This document shows positions 49,457 through 57,769 of a DNA stretch of 64,000 nucleotides, piece by piece. A program made the position numbers and the translations under genes. The DNA lies in assembly GCA_946220865.1 (NCBI GenBank), contig CAMJYM010000006.1, positions 38,595 to 102,594 of the forward strand, given 5' to 3'. The notes beneath the pieces were generated by a model. The model saw only the letters and a list, made by a program, of their open reading frames with translations, did no database searches and had not been told where the DNA came from. How positions within the stretch are numbered: position 1 is the stretch's first letter; every line of letters begins with the position of its first letter. The DNA comes from an uncultured Clostridia bacterium (GTDB lineage: Bacteria > Bacillota > Clostridia > Saccharofermentanales > DTU023).

Positions 49457-50098
49457 TTGATTCCAAGCCAGGTAGACTGGAAACAGGCCTTGTCTGAGCG
49501 ACAGGGAGAATCATACCAGAAAAAATTTGCCTCGGCGACGGTTGCCGTCTGTGGTCTCGGCGGTCTTGGTTCCAATATTGCCACTGCACTGGCCCGGGCT
49601 GGAGTTGGCAAACTGCTGCTCATTGATGATGACAGCGTGGCTCTGAGCAACCTTCACCGGCAGCAATATAAAGCCTCGCAGATTGGCATGAAGAAAACAG
49701 AGGCCTGCCGCGAAAATCTTTTGGAAATTGCGCCTTATCTCGTGATGGAGACGCATGCTGTCCGGATCACCGAGACTAATGCCGAAGAGCTTCTTAATAA
49801 AGCGGATATTATCTGTGAAGCTTTCGATGACCCCGAGGCCAAAGCCATGCTGGTTAATTTTGTTCTGGAAAGATGGCCCCAAAAATATATGGTTGCGGCC
49901 TCCGGCATGGCAGGGATAGGCAGTGCCAATAACATTAAGACCCGAAGAATCACGGAGAAATTTTATCTATGCGGCGACGAAGCCAGCGACGTCCAGAACG
50001 AAGGCTGTCTTTTTGCCCCTCGGGTGATGCTTTGCGCGGCCCACCAGGCCCATATCATTCTCAGGATTCTTGCAGAAGCCTGTGGAAACAACCTGTGA
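49457..50098 (+). CDS. thiF: ThiS adenylyltransferase ThiF
   Basis: This 213-residue E1-like enzyme adenylates the ThiS C-terminus. The nucleotide site VAVCGLGGLGSNIATALARAGVGKLLLIDDDSVALSNLHRQQY has the conserved Asp and the N-x-x-R-Q-type basic residues. DIICEAFDDPEAKAML follows. The length is that of the short anaerobe-type ThiF. The start is taken as TTG at 49457, eight bases after GGGAGG; GTG 49448 overlaps the ribosome binding site itself. The context (between thiS and thiG) separates it from MoeB and from the TcdA homologue at 5915-6721. Confidence 0.92.
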   Translation: MIPSQVDWKQALSERQGESYQKKFASATVAVCGLGGLGSNIATALARAGVGKLLLIDDDSVALSNLHRQQYKASQIGMKKTEACRENLLEIAPYLVMETHAVRITETNAEELLNKADIICEAFDDPEAKAMLVNFVLERWPQKYMVAASGMAGIGSANNIKTRRITEKFYLCGDEASDVQNEGCLFAPRVMLCAAHQAHIILRILAEACGNNL

Positions 50099-50121
50099 AA
50101 ACGAAAGAAAGAAGTCAGAAA

Positions 50122-50892
50122 ATGAAAGACGACACATTATATCTTGGCGGACGGGAATTTCATTCACGTTTTATTCTCGGCTCCGGCAAGTATTCCCTGA
50201 AATTGATCGAAGCGGCCATTAAAGATGCAGGCGCGGAAATGATTACACTGGCCGTTCGCCGCACCAATACGCGGGCGCAGGAAAGCATTCTTGATTATAT
50301 TCCCGACGGCATTACGCTGCTCCCCAATACCAGCGGAGCGAGAAATGCCGAAGAGGCCGTGCGCATCGCTCATCTCGCACGGGAGCTGGGCTGTGGTGAT
50401 TTCGTGAAAATTGAGATTATGAGGGATTCAAAGTATCTGCTCCCCGACAATCAGGAAACGATCAAAGCGACCGAGATTCTGGCGAAGGAACGCTTCGTCG
50501 TGATGCCTTACATGTATCCCGATCTCAATGCTGCCCGGGATCTGGTGCAGGCCGGCGCTGCTGCGGTTATGCCCCTGGCTTCTCCCATTGGCTCAAACAA
50601 AGGTCTCGCGACGAAGGAATTTATTCAGATCCTTATTGATGAAATTGATCTGCCGGTTATCGTGGATGCAGGTATTGGCCGGCCATCTCAGGCCTGTGAA
50701 GCCATGGAGATGGGAGCAGCGGCGATTATGGCTAACACGGCCCTTGCGACCTCGGGAGACCTTACGCTCATGGCCTCTGCCTTCAGGAAAGCCATTGAAG
50801 CTGGTCGGCAAGCCTATCTTTCCGGACTGGGAAGAGTCCTGACGCGAGGCGCTTCCGCCTCCGATCCGCTGACCGGCTTTCTCAGAGATTAA
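50122..50892 (+). CDS. thiG: Thiazole synthase ThiG
   Basis: This 256-residue TIM-barrel enzyme joins deoxyxylulose 5-phosphate, ThiS-thiocarboxylate and dehydroglycine. Signature regions: RFILGSGKYSLKLIEAAIKDAGAEMITLAVRRTN, the Schiff-base Lys in GDFVKIEIMRD (about residue 98), and the phosphate-binding VDAGIGRPSQACEAMEMGAAAIMANTALA. It ends near SDPLTGFL. The start at 50122 fits the family; AGAAAGAAG is a modest ribosome binding site. It is followed by thiH after nine bases. Confidence 0.96.
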   Translation: MKDDTLYLGGREFHSRFILGSGKYSLKLIEAAIKDAGAEMITLAVRRTNTRAQESILDYIPDGITLLPNTSGARNAEEAVRIAHLARELGCGDFVKIEIMRDSKYLLPDNQETIKATEILAKERFVVMPYMYPDLNAARDLVQAGAAAVMPLASPIGSNKGLATKEFIQILIDEIDLPVIVDAGIGRPSQACEAMEMGAAAIMANTALATSGDLTLMASAFRKAIEAGRQAYLSGLGRVLTRGASASDPLTGFLRD

Positions 50893-50901
50893 GGAGATCC
50901 T

Positions 50902-52155
50902 ATGGAAAATCAATTTCTGATCGATTCGGAATTTCTTTCCCCGGAGGCGCTCGCAAGAAAACACCAGCTGGAGAATGATCCAGGATCCCGCAAAAGCCAT
51001 ATGGAATATCTGCCGGGCATGGAGGTCATTGACTCCCACGTTTGTGCCGACGTTATGGAGCAGATGAAGTCTTATGACCCTGCAAAATATACTCCGGCTG
51101 ATGTTAAAGCCGCCCTGCAGGCCGGGACTTGTTCAATTGAAGGCTTCAAGGCCCTTCTATCTCCTGCGGCTGCGCCCTTTCTGGAGACGATGGCAGAGCG
51201 CGCGAGCCGGGAAACAAGCCGGCATTTCGGCAATACTGTGTATTTGTTTACGCCTCTGTATATTGCCAATTATTGTGAGAATTACTGCATTTACTGTGGC
51301 TTTAACTGCTACAACCATATCCGCCGCATGAAGCTTTCACATGATCAAATCGAAAGAGAAATGCAGATCATCGCCAGAAGCGGTATGGAAGAAATACTGA
51401 TTCTCACAGGGGAAAGCCGTGCACAGAGCTCTGTCGCTTACATCGGCGAAGCCTGTCAAATCGCCCGCCGATATTTTCGTATGGTTGGACTGGAAATATA
51501 TCCGCTGAATACCGATGAATATCGCACTCTGCACGAGTGTGGCGCCGACTATGTTACCATTTTTCAGGAAACTTACGACAGCGACAAATATGAAACCCTG
51601 CATTTGCTCGGTCATAAACGTGTCTGGCCTTACCGCTTCGATGCCCAGGAGCGGGCCCTGCGCGGCGGTATGCGCGGGGTCGGTTTTTCTGCCCTGCTCG
51701 GGCTTGCGGATTTTCGCAGGGATGCATTAGCGAGTGCCCTGCACGTCTATTATCTGCAAAGAAAATATCCCCACGCGGAAATGTCCCTTTCCTGTCCTCG
51801 CCTGCGGCCGATCATCAATAATGAAAAAATCAATCCTCTGGATGTCCATGAGAAAGAGCTTTGCCAGGTTCTCTGTGCCTACCGCATCTTTTTGCCGTAT
51901 GTGGGCATTACGGTTTCTTCCCGTGAAAGTGCCGAGTTCAGGAACGGTATCGTTAAGATTGCTGCCACAAAAGTTTCGGCAGGTGTTTCCACCGGTATCG
52001 GCGATCACGAAAGTAAATACAGTGGCAAGGCAAGCCAGACAGACGAGGGTGATGAGCAATTTGAAATCAGTGATGGACGCAGTCTTGACCGCATGTACAA
52101 CGATATTCGTGAGGAAGGTTTACAGCCTGTCCTGAACGATTATCTTTACGTGTAA
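50902..52155 (+). CDS. thiH: 2-iminoacetate synthase ThiH (radical SAM)
   Basis: This 417-residue radical SAM enzyme cleaves tyrosine to give dehydroglycine, the anaerobic route to the thiazole. The cluster motif CENYCIYCGF (CxxxCxxC) lies near residues 128-135, followed by GEILILTGE-like sequence (EEILILTGESR) and the ThiH C-terminal SSRESAEFRNGIVKIAATKVSAGVSTGIGDH. Using ThiH rather than the oxidase ThiO fits an anaerobe. AAGGAG precedes the ATG. The spacer after the stop contains degenerate repeats of the gene's last bases. Confidence 0.96.
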   Translation: MENQFLIDSEFLSPEALARKHQLENDPGSRKSHMEYLPGMEVIDSHVCADVMEQMKSYDPAKYTPADVKAALQAGTCSIEGFKALLSPAAAPFLETMAERASRETSRHFGNTVYLFTPLYIANYCENYCIYCGFNCYNHIRRMKLSHDQIEREMQIIARSGMEEILILTGESRAQSSVAYIGEACQIARRYFRMVGLEIYPLNTDEYRTLHECGADYVTIFQETYDSDKYETLHLLGHKRVWPYRFDAQERALRGGMRGVGFSALLGLADFRRDALASALHVYYLQRKYPHAEMSLSCPRLRPIINNEKINPLDVHEKELCQVLCAYRIFLPYVGITVSSRESAEFRNGIVKIAATKVSAGVSTGIGDHESKYSGKASQTDEGDEQFEISDGRSLDRMYNDIREEGLQPVLNDYLYV

Positions 52156-52260
52156 GACAGCCATTTTACGATAGCGTTCCTCACCCTGAACTTCACGGTC
52201 ACCCATTATCTATGTGAGTAAGGCAGTCATTACGTGTAGGGCATATATTCTACGTGTAAG
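52139..52260 (+). repeat. Degenerate repeats of the thiH 3' end
   Basis: The 27 bases spanning the thiH stop (52139-52165, ATTATC...GCCATT) recur imperfectly at 52205-52231. TACGTGTA fragments occur again at 52231 and 52251. Confidence 0.55.
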
Positions 52261-52286
52261 CTAAACATGAAGGCCGGTTTGAGAAC

Positions 52287-52928
52287 ATGAGCATGAAAAA
52301 ATTTGATTCAAGATTATATTTTATTACCGACAGCACGCTTTATGAGGAAGCAGAATTTCTACTTCGTATCGAGCAAGCCCTTCAGGGAGGCGTCACGCTG
52401 CTTCAGCTCAGGGAAAAAGAGAAGTCGACGCGGGAATATCTTGAGCTTGCTGAAAAAGTCCACGCACTGGCGCGACGCTATGATGTACCTTTGATTATCG
52501 ACGATCGCGTGGATGTAGCCCTGGCGATTGAAGCAGAAGGCGTCCATGTTGGAGCAAGCGATATGCCTGTGGCCCTGGCCAGAAAGCTGATGGGGCGGAA
52601 TAAAATTGTCGGCGCGACCGCAAAAACCGTGCCCTGGGCAGAGGAGGCCTTTGAGCAGGGGGCAGACTATCTTGGTGTGGGTGCTATCTTTCCGACGACA
52701 ACTAAGGTTAAGACCGTTTTCACCTCGACGGAAACTCTGCGGGACATTTGTCACGCAGTGCCCATCCCCGTTAATGCCATTGGCGGACTCAACAAGAATA
52801 ATCTTGGCGTGCTTGCAGGCATTCCTATTGCCGGCATCTGTGTCGTCTCAGCCATCATGAAGGCCGAGGATCCCAGAAAAGCAGCTGAAGAACTTAAAGC
52901 CAGAGCCGGAGCGCTCGCACTCTGTTAA
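52287..52928 (+). CDS. thiE: Thiamine-phosphate synthase ThiE
   Basis: This 213-residue TIM barrel couples HMP-diphosphate and thiazole phosphate. Motifs: LYFITDS, GGVTLLQLREKEKSTREYLELA, VPLIIDDRVDVALAIEAEGVHVGASDMP, DYLGVGAIFPTTTKVKT and IPVNAIGGLNKNNLG. The start at 52287 or six bases later (second ATG) cannot be separated; the ribosome binding site is weak. The last 27 bases of the gene are duplicated twice after its stop. Confidence 0.95.
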   Translation: MSMKKFDSRLYFITDSTLYEEAEFLLRIEQALQGGVTLLQLREKEKSTREYLELAEKVHALARRYDVPLIIDDRVDVALAIEAEGVHVGASDMPVALARKLMGRNKIVGATAKTVPWAEEAFEQGADYLGVGAIFPTTTKVKTVFTSTETLRDICHAVPIPVNAIGGLNKNNLGVLAGIPIAGICVVSAIMKAEDPRKAAEELKARAGALALC

Positions 52929-53019
52929 AAAACTCAGATAAGCATCTTTCAAGAGCCGAGCACGTGTGCTCTGTTAAAAAATTCAGATATCAAGAGCCGG
53001 TGCACTCGCACTCTGTTAA
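52902..53019 (+). repeat. Triplicated thiE 3' end
   Basis: Units beginning AGAGCCG and ending CTCTGTTAA occur at 52902 (gene end), 52952 and 52993. Between the first two units ACTCAGATA is shared with ATTCAGATA. The two extra copies lie outside the gene. Confidence 0.8.
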
Positions 53020-53029
53020 GGAAGCTCAA

Positions 53030-53069
53030 GAAAGAATCTATTCAGAAGATCTTGAAAGAATCTATTCAG
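53030..53069 (+). repeat. Direct repeat upstream of thiD
   Basis: GAAAGAATCTATTCAG occurs exactly at 53030-53045 and 53054-53069 (24-bp period), flanked by GGAAGCTCA at about 53020 and 53069. Confidence 0.85.
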
Positions 53070-53135
53070 GAAGCTCAGAAAAAAGCTATTGGGATCTGTA
53101 AAGGGAGCTCAGGACAGAAAGGGAGACACAGCAAG

Positions 53136-53966
53136 ATGAAAACCGCTTTAAGCATTGCCGGAAGTGATTGCAGTGGGGGAGCCGGTATCCAGGCTGATCT
53201 GAAAACGATGAGCATGAACGGTGTGTATGCGATGAGTGTTATTACCGCCCTCACGGCGCAAAACACCTGCGGCGTGAAAGCAATTCAGGAAGCCAGCCCT
53301 GAATTTTTAAGAGCAGAGCTGGATGTGGTCTTCGAGGATATTTATCCTGACGCAGTAAAGATCGGTATGGTTTCTTCCTGTGAACTAATTCGAGTAATTG
53401 CGGACAGACTCCAATTTTACCAGGCCAGGAATGTGGTCCTCGACCCCGTCATGGTGGCAACCTCCGGTTCTGTTCTGATCAAAAATGACGCCGTACGCAT
53501 GCTTGTCGAAAAACTCTGGCCTCTGGCACAGCTGGTCACGCCTAATATACCGGAAGCCGAAGCCCTCTCAGGCCTTCATATCGAGAGCCGGGAAGATATG
53601 CAGACCGCCGCGAAAAAGCTTGGCGAAAGCTCGTCTTGTGCAATCCTCATCAAAGGGGGACATAGCATTCATGATGCCAGCGACCTTTTATACAGTGGGG
53701 GAGAGATGATCTGGCTGGAGGGAAGGCGCATCGACAATCCCAATACCCACGGCACGGGCTGTACCCTGTCCAGTGCCATCGCCGCCAATCTGGCCAAAGG
53801 CTTCAGCCTTGTCGAATCCGTCCGCAGAGCCAAAGCTTACCTTTCCGGAGCCTTGGCTGCTATGCTGGATCTGGGCCGTGGCTCCGGTCCTATGATGCAT
53901 AATTTTGATCTGAACTCCGTTTTTGCTGCCGAAAGCGGTGACAGACCTGGTGAAACCACTGACTAA
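53136..53966 (+). CDS. thiD: Hydroxymethylpyrimidine/phosphomethylpyrimidine kinase ThiD
   Basis: This 276-residue ribokinase-like enzyme phosphorylates HMP twice. Motifs: ALSIAGSDCSGGAGIQADLKTMSMNGVYAMSVITALTAQNT, VLDPVMVATSGSVLI, LVTPNIPEAEALSG, and the anion-hole/catalytic NTHGTGCTLSSAIAANLAKG with Asp replaced upstream of TGC by the usual GTGC turn. The start at 53136 follows GGGAGA nine bases upstream; the reading from 53052 would translate the repeat tract. No thiC lies in the window, so the source of HMP is not visible here. Confidence 0.95.
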   Translation: MKTALSIAGSDCSGGAGIQADLKTMSMNGVYAMSVITALTAQNTCGVKAIQEASPEFLRAELDVVFEDIYPDAVKIGMVSSCELIRVIADRLQFYQARNVVLDPVMVATSGSVLIKNDAVRMLVEKLWPLAQLVTPNIPEAEALSGLHIESREDMQTAAKKLGESSSCAILIKGGHSIHDASDLLYSGGEMIWLEGRRIDNPNTHGTGCTLSSAIAANLAKGFSLVESVRRAKAYLSGALAAMLDLGRGSGPMMHNFDLNSVFAAESGDRPGETTD

Positions 53967-54193
53967 ACTCCTGGTGACACCATTCGTCAATTTTCTGACA
54001 AAACCCTGCTGAAATGCCAGGAAAACCCTTTAGAAAGCGCTGAGTAAAATGCCTGGAATTTTTCTGGTAAAAGCCTGATAAAATTCTTAGAATGCCTCGT
54101 CAATTTTCTCAGCCTGGCGGGAAAAGAACAGGATAGACAGTCCAGCAAACGAGGCGCCTGTGAGGCCTGGCGCTGAAAGAGCCGAGGGAAAAG

Positions 54194-54832
54194 ATGAAAC
54201 GCTGTGTCATTGTCGGCGGCGCCGACATCAATAATGTAGAATATATTCATAGCTGCCTGCATGAAGATGATTTTTTCATTTTCTGTGACAGCGGCCTGAA
54301 GCACCTCGAAGCGCTCGCGGTGAAGCCTGACCTTATCGTGGGGGATTTTGATTCGCACGAGAACCCCCATCTCGATGTCGAAACCATCGTTCTGCCCTGC
54401 GAAAAAGACGATACCGATACCGTCTACGCCGTTAAGGAAGCTGTGAAAAGAGGCTATCAGGACTTTCTTCTCATCGGCGTCATTGGACTCAGACTCGACC
54501 ATACGCTCGGCAACCTTTCGCTCTTGCTCTATCTCGATGACCTGGGGAAGAAAGCTCGCATCCTGGACGACTATTCCGAGATCGAAATCGTTTCCGGTAA
54601 AACGGCCACTAAACCAGCCATGATCGACGATTCCTACGCGTTCTTTTCCCTGCTGAACATATCCGGGACAGCCAGGGGCATTACCATAGAAAACGCCAAA
54701 TATCCACTCCAGCACGCTGAGATAAAACCCGAGTATCAGTACGGCATCAGCAACGAAGTCCTGCCCCATAAAACAGCAAGGGTATCGCTCGAGGCAGGGA
54801 AACTTCTGCTCATCAAAGTCAGGAAACCCTAA
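54194..54832 (+). CDS. Thiamine diphosphokinase
   Basis: This 212-residue TPK transfers pyrophosphate from ATP to thiamine. Motifs: CVIVGGADIN, FCDSGLKHLEALAVKPDLIVGDFDS, PCEKDDTDTVYAVKEAVKRGY and IGLRLDHTLGNLSLL, with the Asp residues that bind Mg. GAGGG precedes the ATG. It lies 227 bp after thiD; this spacer contains CCTGGTGAAACCA/CCTGGTGACACCA and two GTCAATTTTCT copies (about 53988 and 54091). With the thi operon it completes the route to thiamine pyrophosphate, although TPK strictly serves salvage of thiamine. Confidence 0.93.
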   Translation: MKRCVIVGGADINNVEYIHSCLHEDDFFIFCDSGLKHLEALAVKPDLIVGDFDSHENPHLDVETIVLPCEKDDTDTVYAVKEAVKRGYQDFLLIGVIGLRLDHTLGNLSLLLYLDDLGKKARILDDYSEIEIVSGKTATKPAMIDDSYAFFSLLNISGTARGITIENAKYPLQHAEIKPEYQYGISNEVLPHKTARVSLEAGKLLLIKVRKP

Positions 54833-55018
54833 GCTAAAGTAAATTCGCCGGACTAAATCCAGAACAGTCTCACGAGGTAAAGCCCATAGTCCTGCTGTAA
54901 TCAAGAGGCCTCTGAATTCAAGTGCAAACCGCCGAAAACTTAAAACACTCTGCATCCCCCAGTTCTGTCGTAGCAAGCAAAAAACCTTCCCGTAAAAAGA
55001 TCCGGCCTCAAGTCAAAT

Positions 55019-55047
55019 TTGACTTACCACTTACCCTGTGATAAACT
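55019..55047 (+). promoter_or_regulatory. Promoter of the tRNA-Leu/tRNA-fMet unit
   Basis: TTGACT (55019-55024), 17 bp, TAAACT (55042-55047), 26 bp before tRNA-Leu. The -35 overlaps a perfect 16-bp palindrome at 55010-55025. Confidence 0.65.
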
Positions 55048-55073
55048 CATTCAGCATTCGAGAAAGCCCTCTT

Positions 55074-55160
55074 GCTCGTGTGGCGGAATCGGCAGACGCA
55101 ACGGACTTAAAATCCGTCGAAGTAAAATTCGTGCCGGTTCGAGTCCGGCCACGAGCACCA
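55074..55160 (+). tRNA. tRNA-Leu (TAA)
   Basis: The 87-nt class II tRNA has acceptor GCTCGTG/CACGAGC, anticodon TAA in GGACTTAAAATCC, a long variable arm (GTCGAAGTAAAATTCGTGCC region) and an encoded CCA. Confidence 0.96.
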
Positions 55161-55243
55161 GTTTTACCCTATGATGGACTCGAAGACAGAGCCGTAAGCC
55201 TTGGCAAGAATCCGCCAGGTAGGGCGAATGTAAAATCAAATAT

Positions 55244-55319
55244 CGCGGAGTGGAGCAGCTGGTAGCTTGTCGGGCTCATAACCCGAAGGTCGCAGGTTCG
55301 AATCCTGCCTCCGCAACCA
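55244..55319 (+). tRNA. Initiator tRNA-fMet (CAT)
   Basis: The 76-nt tRNA has anticodon CAT, the initiator-type CGGGCTCATAACCCG anticodon stem with three G-C pairs, and an unpaired first base (C1 opposite A72). CCA is encoded. Confidence 0.95.
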
Positions 55320-55347
55320 CATCGCCTCCGAACTTGGAGGTTCTTTG

Positions 55348-55377
55348 AAAGCCGGTCTCGATGAGACCGGCTTTTTC
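55348..55377 (+). terminator. Terminator after the tRNA unit
   Basis: AAGCCGGTCTC and GAGACCGGCTT flank GATG (55348-55372) and are followed by TTTCG. A smaller CCTCC/GGAGG stem precedes it. Confidence 0.85.
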
Positions 55378-55545
55378 GTTAACGATAAAGTTCGTTAAAG
55401 CTCATTCCTATTACATTCATTTTTGCAGCGTACGGTACAATTAATTTGTGGTTTAATTTGATGGTGCAATATCAGGAACTAAAACAATCATCTACAACGG
55501 TGGAGTTACAGTGCATTTTATGCTGTCGCAGGCAAGGAGTAATAT

Positions 55546-57267
55546 ATGGCAGATTCCAACAAATATATTGATATGAGTGCTAAAGAAGCGCTTAAACTCG
55601 CAAAAGACAAATTTCTGCTTCTGCCGGATATTCAACGAGAGTATGTGTGGGGAGTGGAAGACATTGAAAAACTTTTCGATTCTATAGTGGATGGTTATCC
55701 TATTGGGTCATGTATCTTTTGGAAAACAAACAAAAGAACGATTAACGAGGAGAAACCCAACCTATATTATTTCCTTCGAGAATTTGAATCGGGTAAAAGC
55801 AAGAATGAAAAGGCTCCTGAAGTATTTGGCGAAGATGGGGATTACTACATTGTTCTTGATGGTCAGCAACGAGTCACTTCATTAAACATTGCTTTGTATG
55901 GATCTTATACCAGCTTTAAGGGCGGTCGTGGCAGAAGTAAAGCTGACCCCAAATATTGGATTAAAAGAGAACTTTATTATAATTTAGATTTCTACAAAAA
56001 ATATACGGGCGAGGAGAAGGACGATGAAAATCCGCCAAAACGATTTTGCTTTTTGAACGATGCTGAGGCAAAAAATGGCCATTATTATAAAGTGAAAAAT
56101 CTTCTTACATACGATGATAGAAATGCTTTGCGGAGATGGTTAATTGCCAATAATTACGAAGAAGATGTAAAGGATGATTTATCAAAATTATATACGCGAA
56201 TTAATACGGATGGACTCATTCATTATTATTGTATTTCAAAAAATTCGTATGATGAGGCACTTGATATATTTGTGCGTGTTAATTCAACCGGACGCAAACT
56301 ATCTAAATCAGACCTTCTCTTTTCTACCCTTATTGATGGTTGGAAAGATGGTAAAGAAAACATAGAAAACATAATAAAGTCTATTAATAGCAAGGGAGAC
56401 GGCTTCAATTTTTCTCGTGATTACTTAATGCGATTGATGCTTGTTTTGGTAGACGCACCTACAAATCTCAAAATAAAATCTTTTGATATAAAAGCAATTC
56501 AGAGCATCAGGGATGATTGGGATAACTTATCTAAGGCACTTAATGATATGGTTGATCTCTTAGTTTCCATAGGTATGTCAGATGGTTTCCTGACTTCATA
56601 CAATGCAACAATGCCCCTTGTGTACTATATGTACAAGGGTGGAACAATTACTTCAGACGATGATAAAAAGGAAGCGCGAAAATTCTTGTCGATTTCTATG
56701 GCAAAACGCCTCTTTGGTGTTGCAAGTAATGACGCTTTAAGAAGTACTCGTGCAGCACTTCAAAAATATGATTGTAAGAAGAAGCCTTTTGCTCTATCGA
56801 TATTTGATAAAGTTTCTCTGACAGGTAACAGAACATTCAAAGTGGAAGAGAACGACATTGATTATTGGCTCGACAATTATACAATAGGACAAAATACATA
56901 TGTAATACTTTCATTGCTGTATCCTAAACTTAAACTCAGTCAAGTGTCATTTCATCAGGACCATTGCCATCCCCATATATCCTTTGAGCCAAAACAAATC
57001 AAATCTTTAGGCCTTCCTGAAGAAAAAGTTAAGGAGTGGCAATATAAGCGGAATCTGCTTCCAAATCTTCAATTTCTTGAGGGGAGCGAGAACGAAAGTA
57101 AAAACAAAACCCCACTTGTGCAATGGATTGCTGAGGGTAATTCGATCGCATTTATGCCTGCAGGAATATCCCTTGAGCAAAAAAATTTTGATGAATTCTT
57201 TTTAGAGCGAAGAAAGCTTATCCAGGCAGAATTACTCAAAATATTTAATATAAAATGCTGCCAGTAA
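55546..57267 (+). CDS. DUF262/GmrSD-like protein (probable defence endonuclease)
   Basis: This 573-residue protein starts with a DUF262 ParB/Srx-like domain: LPDIQREYVWGVEDIEKLFDSIVDGYPIGSCIFWK and the hallmark VLDGQQRVTSLNIALYG near residue 105. This Asp-Gly-Gln-Gln-Arg motif is required for nucleotide hydrolysis in GmrS-type proteins. It then has VRVNSTGRKLSKSDLLFSTLI. The C-terminal part carries FHQDHCHPHISF and NLLPNLQFLEGSENESKNK, a plausible HNH/DUF1524-like nuclease, as in fused GmrSD enzymes that cut modified phage DNA. The gene is AT-rich against its neighbours and sits just after tRNA genes, suggesting acquisition. AAGGAG supports the start. Confidence 0.85.
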   Translation: MADSNKYIDMSAKEALKLAKDKFLLLPDIQREYVWGVEDIEKLFDSIVDGYPIGSCIFWKTNKRTINEEKPNLYYFLREFESGKSKNEKAPEVFGEDGDYYIVLDGQQRVTSLNIALYGSYTSFKGGRGRSKADPKYWIKRELYYNLDFYKKYTGEEKDDENPPKRFCFLNDAEAKNGHYYKVKNLLTYDDRNALRRWLIANNYEEDVKDDLSKLYTRINTDGLIHYYCISKNSYDEALDIFVRVNSTGRKLSKSDLLFSTLIDGWKDGKENIENIIKSINSKGDGFNFSRDYLMRLMLVLVDAPTNLKIKSFDIKAIQSIRDDWDNLSKALNDMVDLLVSIGMSDGFLTSYNATMPLVYYMYKGGTITSDDDKKEARKFLSISMAKRLFGVASNDALRSTRAALQKYDCKKKPFALSIFDKVSLTGNRTFKVEENDIDYWLDNYTIGQNTYVILSLLYPKLKLSQVSFHQDHCHPHISFEPKQIKSLGLPEEKVKEWQYKRNLLPNLQFLEGSENESKNKTPLVQWIAEGNSIAFMPAGISLEQKNFDEFFLERRKLIQAELLKIFNIKCCQ

Positions 57268-57434
57268 CAACCTAATTAAAGCAATCTCTTATATAGAGTA
57301 AGGAACCGTTACCCGATCGGAAACTGAAGCTTTTAACCGCTGCCCACGTTGACGTTTCTCCTTTGCCTCGGTAGAATCGGCTTGATTGAAGTTAAGTGCC
57401 CTCGGAGATGAATCTTTGAATGTTTTAAGTGAAA

Positions 57435-57585
57435 TCTTGGGGATAATAGGGAACCGGGTGTAAATCCCGGGCGATCCGGTCACTGTCATGGTCAGCGAAG
57501 CGCAGATTCCATTGCCGCAAGGTGAGAAGGAGCGACGAGCGTTACGGCCTCAGCCAGGAAACCTGCTTAACTTACAGGTCAGGAA
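57435..57585 (+). ncRNA. Cobalamin riboswitch
   Basis: Conserved elements in order: GGGATAATAGGGAACCGGGT (57439-57458), AAATCCCGGGCGATCCGG, TCACTGTCATGG (57479-57490; GCCACTG box with one change), and CAGCCAGGAAACCTGC (57550-57565). It lies about 190 bp upstream of the btuF-like gene. A downstream pairing CTGCTTTGC/GCAAAG-GCAG (about 57640-57700) may be the expression platform. Confidence 0.93.
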
Positions 57586-57769
57586 ACTTCCGCAGAAAGG
57601 GACCTGCCGGGTGCTGAGATAAAAGCCAATATAATCTGCCTGCTTTGCGACAGAAAGTTTGTTATCGTTGCCAGTTTGTCTGTGCCCGTTGCAAAGAAAG
57701 CAGATTTTCAAGCAAATTTTTCGTGCTCTCTGGACTTCGACTTCTGGCGGAAGGAAAGAGAGGTTTTTT

